From Sphingobacterium detergens (GTDB lineage: Bacteria > Bacteroidota > Bacteroidia > Sphingobacteriales > Sphingobacteriaceae): a stretch of 64,000 nt of DNA. Below, one piece after another: positions 38,001 to 46,870 of the stretch. The notes beneath the pieces are model-generated. The model worked only from the letters and a program-made list of their open reading frames with translations. It made no database searches and was not told where the DNA came from. Position 1 is the stretch's first letter, and every line of letters begins with the position of its first letter. The DNA lies in assembly GCF_003610355.1 (NCBI RefSeq), contig NZ_RAPY01000005.1, positions 186,001 to 250,000 on the forward strand. The letters are read 5' to 3'. The translations under genes were made by a program, and so were the position numbers.

Positions 38001-38583
38001 AGATATGGGTAAGAAAACTGTAGATGATCCAGGAGACATGCATATCATCGGCAACAATAGCTCTAGACTACCCTATAGTATTGACCTTTCTACAGGATGG
38101 AAAGGGTTTGATTTCCGCGTATTCTTACAGGGTATCGGAAAACGCGATTGGTACCCGGGTGGATCCAACATCTATTTCTGGGGCGTGTATGCGCAACCTT
38201 GGACTAACCCTACAGCACAAAATGCCGATCATTGGACGCCGACAAACCAGGATGCTTATTTCCCGGCAGTACGCGCTTATTCTGCAGAGGACAACTACCA
38301 GCAACTCGGTATACCTAATAAACGCTATATGCAAAATGGGGCTTATATGCGAGTAAAAAATTTTACACTCGGTTATACGTTGCCTGCATCCGTACTACAA
38401 CGCATCAAATTGCATAAGGTACGTTTCTTCTTTAGTGCAGAAAACGTCTTCGAGATTTCACACCTCAAGGTAAAATTGGATCCAGAATCCTTGGGCGGTC
38501 TATACCCATCATCAGCGAATCGGGTACAGGCAGCTTATCCTTTTCAAAGGACATTTACTTTCGGTCTGAACATGAATCTTTAA
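35080..38583 (+). CDS. SusC/RagA-family TonB-dependent transporter with STN domain
   Basis: Outer-membrane channel of 1167 residues. Long charged N-terminus and signal peptide (to about 49, ending GTAQ), STN domain about 50-125, carboxypeptidase-regulatory-like domain about 128-205, plug about 205-340 (VVVGYGTQRKVNLTGAV, then VSVLKDAASAAIYGARGG) and barrel. It ends NMNL, lacking the usual terminal Phe. The signal-transducing STN domain fits the upstream sigma/FecR pair. The SusD gene starts 16 bp later. Substrate unknown; the phosphoesterase at the end of the operon hints at a phosphorylated ligand. Confidence 0.95.
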   Translation: MNFFSPMKRQEKDREFRIPPAFKTLCMIKLSTLSLLSLALGAHASGTAQTVNISLKKVKVERVLQEISKQTDLRFFYDEKLLDNLAPISVNADHASITQVLSKALNGQNLTYQILNNTIVISEKQRTDIEVTGTVRDSQSALAGVTVSVQGNATLSTKTDANGEFKLRVPEKAVLLFQYLGYTTERVQIGNQRILNVTLTASDSQLDEVVVVGYGTQRKVNLTGAVDMISSKQLESRPIANLGAGLQGLIPNLNITSSNGRATTNPSFNVRGFTSLNGGEPLILVDNIPYSTDEVARINPNDVENVSVLKDAASAAIYGARGGFGVVLITTKKAKSDKLDISFSSNVGYRTLGKLPKFITDPYQVMDIKNEAGKPLYNLYPESAREYAKKRSLDPSLPAVTLSDNGQDWVYTGTTDWLKEAYNNTAPTYNANLSIAKKSDKISYYLSSDYYKQDGLLKYGNDIYKRYNVRGKVDLDVTSWLQISNNTLLTSTNYEAPVFLDGDFFWNVNRTNSLDVPFNPDGTWTRAGAQVLGALQEGGRKDDRINEFITTFAAKASLIKGVWDLNADATIRRTSGLTRSYDVPSMYKTGPQAILTPTFSNTYARNDNSTTRYNVYNIYTDFHKEFGDHYLQAMVGYNQEYNYNNTSWIKALSLISSSVPSIGTATGDISKDERIKDWAVQGIFSRVSYNYKEKYLAEFNGRFDGSSRFPAGNRWGFFPSISAGWAVSKENFFEPIKNALAMDFLKIRGSYGSLGNQLFNYNSDYPYRDTYPYIPIMTNKQTDYILGNGKPQAVYSPNAVSDTFTWETIQTVNAGIDMNFFNSKLGVNFDKYTRYTKDMLVPGKVLPGPFGTVVPVENAGDLKTKGWELRLTWRDSKELGGSPFWYNIALTLADNRSWITRFDNPSKSLGNNWINNYVGQEIGEIWGADITGFFKSDADVADHPNQSAMGTDDQSYKFYAGDPIFADRNGDGKVDMGKKTVDDPGDMHIIGNNSSRLPYSIDLSTGWKGFDFRVFLQGIGKRDWYPGGSNIYFWGVYAQPWTNPTAQNADHWTPTNQDAYFPAVRAYSAEDNYQQLGIPNKRYMQNGAYMRVKNFTLGYTLPASVLQRIKLHKVRFFFSAENVFEISHLKVKLDPESLGGLYPSSANRVQAAYPFQRTFTFGLNMNL

Positions 38584-38599
38584 TTCTAAAACTCAAAAA

Positions 38600-40393
38600 A
38601 TGAAACGTATCAATTATATCGCTTTAGCATCGCTGGTATTCCTAGGAGTATCCTGTAAAAAAGACTACCTTGATCGAACTTCCGGTTCTGCTATCACCAA
38701 AGAGGTCTTTTTTAATACTCCCGGAGATCTAGCGACATACACAAATGGTCTTTACAAACAAATGCGGGCTGAATATACAGACTTATATTCGGATAATATT
38801 GCCTTGAGCAACAACGATCAAAATGCGGAGGTCAGAACACTCCTAGCGGGCACGCTTTCTCCTGCAACCGTCAAGGGCTGGGATAAGGATGCATGGGCAC
38901 CATTGCGTGATGTCAATTATATGCTTAATAATGTCGGAAAAGTAAGCGGAGACCCTGCTGTCATTAAGCATTATATAGGAATTGCACGTTTATTCCGTGC
39001 GAACTTCTACTATAAGATGGTAAAAAAATATGGCGACGTACCCTGGTACTCTCAAGTATTAGGAACCTCCTCCGAAGATCTATATAAAGCAAAAGACCCG
39101 CGTACCGCGGTGGTCGACTCCCTTATGAAAGATCTAGAATTTGCAGCGGCAAACGTACTACCAGCAAGGACAGACAATTCTTATATAACAAAATGGAGCG
39201 CATTGACACTATTGTCACGAATCGCACTTCATGAAGGAACTTTCCGTAAATACCACACAGAATTAAATTTACAAAATACCGCAGCGACATTTTTGGAAAG
39301 AGCTGCATCTGCCTCTCAGGAAATCATAAATAACGGCGGTTTTGTAATTTCAGGAAATAACGCGGCGGACTATCGAGCGCTCTTTTCTAGCAATAACTTA
39401 TCGACCAATAAAGAGATCATCTTTATCCAAAAGAATAGTCGCGATCTAGGCGTTGCAAATAATACGCATACAGTGTTAGATTGGCAATGGGCGCTAAGTG
39501 CTAGCTTGGCCAACGAATTTTTAATGAAAGATGGTACCCCATTTACTTCTGAAGCAAATTATGGCAAGAAAAATTTCACAGAGATTTTCCAGAATCGCGA
39601 CCCACGCCTTGCGGAGACAGTAATGCCTCCAGGATTTAGTAATAATGCCGCAGGCACGCCTTACATCACTCGTCCCGACTTTGGAGGCTTACTTCAAATT
39701 AAGTTCTACCCTCGCGATCCTGCATTGCGTGGTGGCTGGGACCTTAATTATACAGATCTACCAGTTATGCGTTATGCTGAAGTATTATTGATCAACGCCG
39801 AAGCAAAAGCTGAATTAGCAAAATTGACCCAAGCTGATATTGATGCTACAGTAAATAAGATTCGTAGTCGTGTAGGTATGCCTGCTTTAAACCTTGCCGC
39901 TGCCAATGCGACACCAGATACATATCTCGCAAACCAATACCCAGCAGTCTCTGGTGTCAATAAAGGTGTACTTTTAGAAATTCGCCGAGAACGTCGTGTT
40001 GAACTCGCCTGTGAAGGATTCCGTTTTGATGATCTTTATCGTTGGAAAGCCGGAGCTTTACTTGCACAGGCTCCAGGAGGAATGTATATTCCTGCGTTAG
40101 GTGGAATAGATGTAACCGGAGATGGGGTCGCTGATATTGCCATCCTTAAAAAAGGGGATGAATCGCCAATAGCAAACCTTCCCGCAGCAGTAAAGGAGAA
40201 AATTGTGAAATTTTATGTGAATGAAGGAACATTCTTTCTTGAAAACGAAACCTCAGGGAAGGTTATGTTTTTGGATGATAAAGCACCACAACGCCCAAGA
40301 AGCTTCAATGAAGCGAAATATTATTACTTTCCGATACCCATCGAACAAACTGTATTGAACCCAAAATTAGAACAACCAATGGGCTGGAAATAA
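38600..40393 (+). CDS. SusD/RagB-family outer-membrane lipoprotein
   Basis: Ligand-capturing lid of the SusC channel, 597 residues. Lipobox Cys19 (LGVSCKKD); classic SusD N-terminus (YLDRTSGSAITKEVFFNTPGDLATYTNGLY), TPR-like helices around 130-210 (HYIGIARLFRANFYYKMVKKYGDVP), and the C-terminal RRERRVELACEGFRFDDLYRWK block of the family. The gene lies 16 bp after susC. A hairpin separates it from the phosphoesterase gene. Confidence 0.95.
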   Translation: MKRINYIALASLVFLGVSCKKDYLDRTSGSAITKEVFFNTPGDLATYTNGLYKQMRAEYTDLYSDNIALSNNDQNAEVRTLLAGTLSPATVKGWDKDAWAPLRDVNYMLNNVGKVSGDPAVIKHYIGIARLFRANFYYKMVKKYGDVPWYSQVLGTSSEDLYKAKDPRTAVVDSLMKDLEFAAANVLPARTDNSYITKWSALTLLSRIALHEGTFRKYHTELNLQNTAATFLERAASASQEIINNGGFVISGNNAADYRALFSSNNLSTNKEIIFIQKNSRDLGVANNTHTVLDWQWALSASLANEFLMKDGTPFTSEANYGKKNFTEIFQNRDPRLAETVMPPGFSNNAAGTPYITRPDFGGLLQIKFYPRDPALRGGWDLNYTDLPVMRYAEVLLINAEAKAELAKLTQADIDATVNKIRSRVGMPALNLAAANATPDTYLANQYPAVSGVNKGVLLEIRRERRVELACEGFRFDDLYRWKAGALLAQAPGGMYIPALGGIDVTGDGVADIAILKKGDESPIANLPAAVKEKIVKFYVNEGTFFLENETSGKVMFLDDKAPQRPRSFNEAKYYYFPIPIEQTVLNPKLEQPMGWK

Positions 40394-40412
40394 CGGTTTG
40401 ATTTTAACCATA

Positions 40413-40447
40413 TAGAGCCAGCTCTCCTTTCGAAGCAGCTGGCTCTA
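40413..40447 (+). terminator. Hairpin between susD and phosphoesterase (attenuator or weak terminator)
   Basis: Perfect 11-bp stem, TAGAGCCAGCT (40413-40423) and AGCTGGCTCTA (40437-40447), followed only by CTTTAT. It probably lowers read-through into the phosphoesterase gene, which starts at 40460, or stabilises the susCD mRNA 3' end. Confidence 0.55.
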
Positions 40448-40459
40448 CTTTATAAAACT

Positions 40460-42838
40460 ATGATAAAATTAACTCAACTAATCACATGCCTTCTACTTCT
40501 GATCTCGCCCCTATTTGCACAGCAACGGACAGGACGGGTTTTTGAAGATCAGAATGCAAACAACCAGTTCGAACAGAACGAAAAACAACTTGCCGGAATT
40601 GTTGTCTCTGACGGTTATGATGTTGTAAAAACGGACAACACAGGAACATATACCTTACCTCACAATCCAAGCGCGCGCTTTTTGTTTGTTACCATCCCTA
40701 GTGGATATAAGGCGACTAAAACACACTATATTCCGCTTCTTGCCGAGCAGAAAAATTTGGATTTTGCCTTAACCAAAGACGCCGTACAACAAACTGATTT
40801 TTTGCGTTTCATCCAAATTACGGATACTGAAACGCCTCTTTATGGTCCATGGATAGATAACGTCAGAAATTATGCGCAACAGCAAAAGGCGAGCTTGATT
40901 ATGCATACCGGTGATATCTGTTATGAACCAGGCATGCTTTTTCATGCCAAGCAAGTAAACTCCGAACTGATGGGCAGACCTACATATTATACAGTGGGCA
41001 ACCATGATCTCGTAAAGGGAGAATATGGAGAAAAACTATTTGAAGACCTCTTTGGTCCGACCTATTACTCGTTTGATGCTGGTCCTGCCCATTTTGTCGT
41101 GACACCAATGCCAAATGGAGATTATAAACCAAGTTACACAGCCGACCAGATCATCGCCTGGCTTAAGAAAGACCTTGCAACAATGGACAGATCAAAACCC
41201 TTGATCTTTATCAATCATGACTTCTTCGCTGGTCCAGACTTTATCCTGGAAGGTGAGAAAGAGCAAATTGACTTGATGCAATTTAATCTGAAAGCTTGGT
41301 TTTATGGCCATTGGCACAACAATTTTGTCTTTAAACAAAAGGGAGTCTATGTTGTCTGTTCAAACGCTCCCAATAAAGGAGGAATTGATAACTCGACAGC
41401 GCAGTTTGTCGTGGTCGATATCGACAAACAAGGAATCAAAGATATTAAACCTATTTATACCAATCTACGTGACCATATCCAACTGGTACATCCGACCGCT
41501 GACCAGCAAATAAATACGCTAGAAACTCTTCCAATCTTGGTCAGTGCTTATGACAGTGAGCGAAAAATACAAAAGGTAGCCGTGGAAATCTCTGCCCACG
41601 AAACCGGTAAACGTCTAGCCAATGTTCAGCTGTCTCCTTCTGGCGATTGGTTATGGCAAGCAAAAGTGCCATTCGGAAAACAAAAAGGACAATATGATGC
41701 ACTCATTACTATTCATTATGAAAATGGTGAACAAGCCTTAAAAAGGCAGTCTTTTAATTTGGCTGGCCATGCAGAAAGCACTATGAAACTGCAATGGTCT
41801 GCTGCTGTAAACGGAAATATCTGGAAAACCAGTCCGCTGATTGTTGGAGATAAACTTTTCGTTGCGACGATGGACGATGGTATTGGGATTAATCATTCCA
41901 TTATAGCACTAGATAAACGCACGGGCAAAACGCTGTGGTCATTGCCAACAATCAATTCCATCAAACATAAGCTGCGCTACAGCGACGGAATATTGCTCGC
42001 AACTGATGTCGAAACAAATGTATATGCCATCGATGCAAACACAGGCAAAATCCTGTGGACAAAAAAACCATCCAATCCAAGTCTTCCTACATTCGTATCT
42101 GGTCCAGCACTTGACAACGGAATTTATTATGCAGGTCTGGGCAAACGTATGTCAGCAATTGACATCCATACCGGAAAAGTGCTTTGGGAAGGTGTCGATC
42201 CATCGGGCGGCGAAGCGACTCCAGCAGAGCTATCGGTCGTAGATCAAACCTTATTGGCAGGATACAATTGGAATGCTTTATGTGCGTATGATATCCAAAC
42301 GGGAAAGCTACTTTGGAAACGTCAAGAAGATGGACTACGTTTTAGAAGCGGCGGCGTTACAGCAAAAGACGGTTATCTGTATACAACGGGGCTCAATGGT
42401 ATATTTAAGCTAAACTTAAAGACTGGCGAAATCGCGCAAAAAAGTATCAAAACTGATGATTTCAAAGTCATGGCCTCGCCCAAAATTGTTGAGGACCTAT
42501 TGGTCATGCCGACATCCACAAACGGAATAAAAGCATACGACCCTCAGACTTTAGAAGAGAAATGGCATTTTTCCACTGGCGAGGCACTGGTATACACTTC
42601 CCCTTACAGTAGTCCTGACCAACATAAATTGGTTGGAACCGTAGAGTCATCGGTAACTGAAGTCCAAGGGAAGCTGTTTTTCGGTGCTTCGGATGGTTAC
42701 GTCTATATGCTCAACAAACAAGGGAAGCTACTCTCCAAATTTAATCTGGGTGCTCCTATTTTTTCAGAAATCACAGTAGATGGCGATTTTATTTATATCG
42801 CTGATTTCGCAGGAAATGTTTCCTGTTTTAAATTCTAA
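40460..42838 (+). CDS. Secreted metallophosphoesterase with PQQ-like beta-propeller
   Basis: Exported protein of 792 residues. Signal peptide about 1-20; N-terminal SdrD-B-like beta domain of the MetallophosN type (about 22-105); calcineurin-like phosphoesterase domain about 112-335 with Asp122 (ITDTE), GD at 151-152, GNHD at 180-183, FINHDF and GHWH; then a domain of PQQ-type propeller repeats from about 445 to the end (repeated AIDxxTGKxLW motifs). The usual DxH metal motif reads DTE, a His-to-Glu change that may alter metal choice. The substrate is unknown; the propeller may bind a partner or polymer. Last gene of the sigma/FecR/SusCD locus. Confidence 0.88.
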   Translation: MIKLTQLITCLLLLISPLFAQQRTGRVFEDQNANNQFEQNEKQLAGIVVSDGYDVVKTDNTGTYTLPHNPSARFLFVTIPSGYKATKTHYIPLLAEQKNLDFALTKDAVQQTDFLRFIQITDTETPLYGPWIDNVRNYAQQQKASLIMHTGDICYEPGMLFHAKQVNSELMGRPTYYTVGNHDLVKGEYGEKLFEDLFGPTYYSFDAGPAHFVVTPMPNGDYKPSYTADQIIAWLKKDLATMDRSKPLIFINHDFFAGPDFILEGEKEQIDLMQFNLKAWFYGHWHNNFVFKQKGVYVVCSNAPNKGGIDNSTAQFVVVDIDKQGIKDIKPIYTNLRDHIQLVHPTADQQINTLETLPILVSAYDSERKIQKVAVEISAHETGKRLANVQLSPSGDWLWQAKVPFGKQKGQYDALITIHYENGEQALKRQSFNLAGHAESTMKLQWSAAVNGNIWKTSPLIVGDKLFVATMDDGIGINHSIIALDKRTGKTLWSLPTINSIKHKLRYSDGILLATDVETNVYAIDANTGKILWTKKPSNPSLPTFVSGPALDNGIYYAGLGKRMSAIDIHTGKVLWEGVDPSGGEATPAELSVVDQTLLAGYNWNALCAYDIQTGKLLWKRQEDGLRFRSGGVTAKDGYLYTTGLNGIFKLNLKTGEIAQKSIKTDDFKVMASPKIVEDLLVMPTSTNGIKAYDPQTLEEKWHFSTGEALVYTSPYSSPDQHKLVGTVESSVTEVQGKLFFGASDGYVYMLNKQGKLLSKFNLGAPIFSEITVDGDFIYIADFAGNVSCFKF

Positions 42839-42855
42839 TAGACAATAGCATCTGC

Positions 42856-42896
42856 AAGACTCCCGAATCTGGGAAATGCCTAAATTCGGGAGTCTT
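42856..42896. terminator. Bidirectional terminator between convergent genes
   Basis: Perfect 13-bp arms AAGACTCCCGAAT (42856-42868) and ATTCGGGAGTCTT (42884-42896). It lies after the phosphoesterase stop; the convergent uxaB-like gene ends at 42993. Confidence 0.75.
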
Positions 42897-42992
42897 GTTT
42901 ATTTGTCAATTAAAAGACTACCTGAAATATCAATGAAAAATTAATCAAGTAATCTGTAATCTATCCTAGATTAAAAGACACTTTTGGTTAGT

Positions 42993-44438
42993 CTATAAAA
43001 AATAATTTATGGTTGCCAATATACCTTGCCGCTCTATATGAGTAACTATTGTATGAACTATTGAAGTGAGACCTGGATAATTATGAAGTGGTTTATCCCA
43101 TATCTTAGGATCGGATAATATCCTTGTTGTTAAATTGGAATACTCCCGGTGTCTTGATATTATTAAGCTTGCGTCATCTTGAAATGAAGGTTCTGTTGTG
43201 GCTTGATTGCATATGACAAGTATGTATGCAGCTAGGCCAATAGCAATACCAATCGGTGGTTCAGATTGTTTACTATACCATTGTTCAATTAAAGGACACA
43301 CGCGCATGTTAAGTTTGGCCGTATACTGAAATGCGATGGACTGCCATTTGTGTAATAAAAATGGGTTCTTAAAACGATCAATAACTGCCTCACCAAATGG
43401 TTGAATAAGCTCATGACTGATCCCTGATTGCTCAACTATTGGACTTATCTCTTTAAAAAGTAAATATTGAATATAACGGTCTAAGATCTCATTATTAAAG
43501 AAGTCCTTAACAAATTCTGTATTGGACAAGAGCGCAATACCACAACATAAGATATGCGGCGCATTAAGGAGACGCAGTTTCAATTCTCGATATTGCGCAA
43601 TGCTGGGAACTATCTTCACAGTGCTATCAACCAATGCAAAACTCAAAATATTCTTAACATCCTGATTATCTGATTCAATAGCCCATAATTTATACGGTTC
43701 GGCCATAATTGCAAGTTGATCAGTATAGGAAAGTACCTCTTCAGAGACCTTACCGGGAACAATACGATCTACCAGCGAGTTGCAAAAGTAATTGGCCTTG
43801 TCAATCCAATCAATAAAATCTTTGCTTAATTTTTGCTGTTCCGCCATCCAGACGATGTTACGCTTAAGTACTTTAGCATTATCTGAAACTAACTCCGTAG
43901 GAATGATGACAAGACCTTTAGAGTTATCGCCATTAAAATGGGAAAATCGATGATATAAATAAGCTGTTACCTTTGCCGTAAAGCTTCCCGGGGGGCTGTC
44001 ATCAATAGCTCCTCCCAATTCCAACAGTCCAGCTTCAGTTGTATTTGAAATCAGAATGCTTATCAAAGGAGAAGTCGCTGTTGTAAGTATCTCTTCCCAC
44101 GAATCATGGGCAGACAACACCCTGGAGATTGAAGCATTAATACATTTCAATTCTTTAATTTTTCCTTTCTCCAGCCCCCTCGTAATCAAAGTATAGAGCC
44201 CATTCTGATTGTCAAATGCAGTTGTATTTCCAGTGCGTGTTGATTTGACAACAACTATACGGCCATTAAATATTCCTTTTTGATTGGCCTGATGGATATA
44301 ATCATCAGGCAGGCCACGTAAGAGTGCTCCTGTTCCAAATTGGATGACCCGTTCCGGCATAGTAAATATTGACTCCTTGGGAACTTCAATTTCCTGATTG
44401 TCAATACCCGCTAAATGTTGTTTATCTAAATTCATCAC
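42993..44438 (-). CDS. Tagaturonate reductase/altronate oxidoreductase-family protein (UxaB-like)
   Basis: NAD-dependent polyol dehydrogenase of the mannitol dehydrogenase family, 481 residues. It resembles UxaB: PERVIQFGTGALLRG (nucleotide-binding start), SNTTEAG, RFSHFNG, a TELVSDN segment, NSLVDRIVPG and the LLNAPH stretch. UxaB reduces D-tagaturonate to D-altronate. The N-terminal wording (FGTGALLRGLPDDYI) departs from classical UxaB (FGEGNFLRAF), so the exact substrate may differ. It follows the LgoD-like gene in the same direction after a 250-bp gap with no visible feature. With LgoD it would complete an NAD-linked C5 epimerisation of an L-galactonate-type acid. Confidence 0.82.
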   Translation of the reverse strand: MMNLDKQHLAGIDNQEIEVPKESIFTMPERVIQFGTGALLRGLPDDYIHQANQKGIFNGRIVVVKSTRTGNTTAFDNQNGLYTLITRGLEKGKIKELKCINASISRVLSAHDSWEEILTTATSPLISILISNTTEAGLLELGGAIDDSPPGSFTAKVTAYLYHRFSHFNGDNSKGLVIIPTELVSDNAKVLKRNIVWMAEQQKLSKDFIDWIDKANYFCNSLVDRIVPGKVSEEVLSYTDQLAIMAEPYKLWAIESDNQDVKNILSFALVDSTVKIVPSIAQYRELKLRLLNAPHILCCGIALLSNTEFVKDFFNNEILDRYIQYLLFKEISPIVEQSGISHELIQPFGEAVIDRFKNPFLLHKWQSIAFQYTAKLNMRVCPLIEQWYSKQSEPPIGIAIGLAAYILVICNQATTEPSFQDDASLIISRHREYSNLTTRILSDPKIWDKPLHNYPGLTSIVHTIVTHIERQGILATINYFL

Positions 44439-44688
44439 GCTATTTCTTTAATACCAAAAGCTTTTGTTTTCTTTTTACCTATACTTAGTTCTCACCAAAA
44501 TGGTTATTATTCAAATTGTACACGCTATTTTGAATGTCATGATTGCGTATAGCTATCACTCTGTTTTCATAAACTACTTTTTACTTTGATCATACTGATA
44601 GTCCCTTTGGGTTTTCAAGGTTTTTAATAGAATATATTAATTTATATTATGCGGTATTTTATGGGGACTAAATTATGATTAACTTATA

Positions 44689-45705
44689 TCAACGAATGGA
44701 TATCATCGCTTTTATTACCGATGATGATGGGTCGAGCCAACTTTTAAACTTAGTTTTTACTTCATCAAAAAATACCCTGTGTGTAATATAATATTCGGGG
44801 TTGATCAATCGCTTTTTCATACAGTTTATGACATGATCAAAATCTTCTATAGTTGCATTTCGACTGCTCATGAGGGTCCCTTCGCGTTTATGGAATTCCG
44901 GATGACTCACAATCAATTCACCTTTTTGTAAGCCAACCAATACATATCTGCCACCATGTGCCATGTAATAAAAAGAATTGTTAATCGCTTTTTGGTTGCC
45001 GGTAGCATCTATCACCAGTGTAGGCATATCACCAGCAGTAATTTCAGCTAATCTATCGGCTACATTTTCATTGTTTGCATTTATGATGTGTCTTAGATTT
45101 AATTTTTCACTACAGAAATTTAAACGATTGTTGTTGACATCTAACGCAATTACTTGAGCGCCAGCAATTCTGGCGAGTTCAATAATACCAAGTCCTATTG
45201 GACCCGCTCCGACTACAAGGACAAACTCACCCGGCTTTATCTGGGCTCTACGAAGGCTATGGGCGCCTATAGCCAAAGGCTCTATCAAAGCCAGTTCATC
45301 AAAACTTAAGCCACATCCCTTTACCAACAAACGTGCAGGAATCTGTATAAACTCCGCCATTCCTCCATCAGTATGCACTCCGCAGACTTTTATATTTATG
45401 CAACAATTAGGTTTTTTACTTAAGCAGGCAATGCAGTTTTCACAATTGATGTAAGGGATAAATGTCACAGGCTCCCCCACTTCAAAGTTTTGATTACCGC
45501 CAGTATCGATCAGTTCACCAGAAATCTCGTGCCCCAAAATGCGGGGATAAGTAAAAAAGGGTTGCGTTCCTTCAAATGCATGTAAATCGGTGCCGCAAAC
45601 CCCGATGCGATGGATTTTTATAATCGCAAAATCAGCTTTGGCTTTTGGCATTGTGCCTTCTTTGTATGCTAGTTTTTGTGGTCCTGTACAAATTAAAGTT
45701 TTCAT
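44689..45705 (-). CDS. Zinc-dependent L-galactonate 5-dehydrogenase-like (LgoD family)
   Basis: Medium-chain alcohol dehydrogenase, 338 residues. Catalytic zinc ligands Cys37 (GVCGTD) and His59-Glu60 (GHE); structural zinc cysteines 88, 91, 94 and 101/102; Rossmann motif GAGPIG. It shares unusually specific text with E. coli LgoD (YjjN): QPFF-YPR-LGHE, NCC, GVH-DGG, DATGNQ-A-NN and GEL--S-PEFHK, well beyond the generic family. LgoD oxidises L-galactonate to D-tagaturonate. The gene sits 31 bp after the aldose dehydrogenase gene, so both are in one operon. A threonine or sorbitol dehydrogenase is less likely given those matches. The assignment rests on remembered homology. Confidence 0.82.
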   Translation of the reverse strand: MKTLICTGPQKLAYKEGTMPKAKADFAIIKIHRIGVCGTDLHAFEGTQPFFTYPRILGHEISGELIDTGGNQNFEVGEPVTFIPYINCENCIACLSKKPNCCINIKVCGVHTDGGMAEFIQIPARLLVKGCGLSFDELALIEPLAIGAHSLRRAQIKPGEFVLVVGAGPIGLGIIELARIAGAQVIALDVNNNRLNFCSEKLNLRHIINANNENVADRLAEITAGDMPTLVIDATGNQKAINNSFYYMAHGGRYVLVGLQKGELIVSHPEFHKREGTLMSSRNATIEDFDHVINCMKKRLINPEYYITHRVFFDEVKTKFKSWLDPSSSVIKAMISIR

Positions 45706-45736
45706 AATTTATTTTTTTTTGACACTTATTCATATA

Positions 45737-46765
45737 CTAAAAGCCAAACGTCATATTTAAACCTTCCTCGCTAATCAAATTTTCCTGATATAGATGATGC
45801 CAAAAACTTTTAGGTATGTAGGTATGGATCAAACCAATGTTCTGTTCAATATGCTCGAGAGAACTCGCGCTTAAAGCGATACTACTTATTCCCGAAGCAG
45901 CTATCCCAAATTTTGCACACACTGCTGCTGGAGTAAGATTGTAAGATGCACATGCTTTAAAAAAACGCTCGCGCCAAAGGTGTAACCTTTTGCCCGCCGG
46001 TGTTTTTTGATCGACATACCTGTAATTGTAGTGGCTTCCACCAATTAAAAAACCAGCATTAAAAACTGCTGAGTTAATCACATGGACCCCCTGAAACTTC
46101 ATTCTTTTGATGAAACCGAGTAAATCTTTTGGGTGACTGTGTACTGTCATGCTATTCGCAATCATTATCCAATCGGGTTGAATATCCCGGCAAATCCTTG
46201 CTATAACTTGCCAGTTCTTTGCGCCAACACCAACAGAATTTACTTTGCCTGCAGCTTTTAGTTCCTTCAATGCCACATAGGCATTCATAATATCCTGATA
46301 TCTTTGGCTGTCTCCTTTAGCGTCCATTGCTAGGTATTCATCAGGATCATGTACAGATACAGAGTTAGCCTGATAGCTTTGCAATAGCATATTGCCCTGT
46401 TCATAACATTCTAAAATGCCATCATAGCTGATTTTCTGAACCGCATCATATTTTAATTCTTTCCAAACACCATTTTCGAACGTTGGTTCAGTGCCGATAA
46501 GTTCTGTTCTTAGCCAGCCAAGTTTGTTACTGATAGATACTGCCGATGATTCAATTTTAAGATCTCTCAGACACTTTCCAAGGCATTCTAGCGCCAAACC
46601 AGCCCCATACTTGCCAGCAGTATCAAAAAAAACGGGTTCATCAGGATTGCTACCTTTGATATATGCTGATACAATCGCACACTTAATCTCGTATGGGAGT
46701 GCAACGTAGAGATTTCCTAGACAACTAGTCCCTAATATCACCTTTGGTAAATTTAACGCTGTCAT
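45737..46765 (-). CDS. Aldo/keto reductase, D-threo-aldose (L-fucose/L-galactose) 1-dehydrogenase type
   Basis: Cytoplasmic NAD(P)-dependent oxidoreductase, 342 residues. The catalytic tetrad is visible: Asp48 and Tyr53 (FFDTAGKYGAG), Lys81 (ISNKLGW) and His139 (SVHDPDEY). The N-terminal VILGTSCLGNLY and the DTAGKYG/GLALECLG pairing match D-threo-aldose 1-dehydrogenases, which oxidise L-fucose, L-galactose or D-arabinose to the lactone. First preserved gene of the operon with the LgoD-like and UxaB-like genes. Given LgoD next door, L-galactose is the preferred substrate, with L-fucose the alternative. No lactonase gene is nearby; the lactone may open spontaneously. Confidence 0.82.
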   Translation of the reverse strand: MTALNLPKVILGTSCLGNLYVALPYEIKCAIVSAYIKGSNPDEPVFFDTAGKYGAGLALECLGKCLRDLKIESSAVSISNKLGWLRTELIGTEPTFENGVWKELKYDAVQKISYDGILECYEQGNMLLQSYQANSVSVHDPDEYLAMDAKGDSQRYQDIMNAYVALKELKAAGKVNSVGVGAKNWQVIARICRDIQPDWIMIANSMTVHSHPKDLLGFIKRMKFQGVHVINSAVFNAGFLIGGSHYNYRYVDQKTPAGKRLHLWRERFFKACASYNLTPAAVCAKFGIAASGISSIALSASSLEHIEQNIGLIHTYIPKSFWHHLYQENLISEEGLNMTFGF

Positions 46766-46870
46766 CGTAATTTCACACTATAGCACAATATTGGCGGACA
46801 AATAAAAGATTTTGAAATATTCATTTATAATTTAGTCTTTATAAGATTCAATAATTTTTGAAAACTAGTG

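Noticed and set aside
44439..44688. Hidden gene in the 250-bp gap between the lgoD-like and uxaB-like genes
   Set aside because: No frame or similarity was found; no clear promoter or terminator either.
44689..45705. Threonine 3-dehydrogenase partner of kbl
   Set aside because: The specific text matches LgoD, and the gene is in an operon with sugar-acid enzymes 23 kb from kbl.
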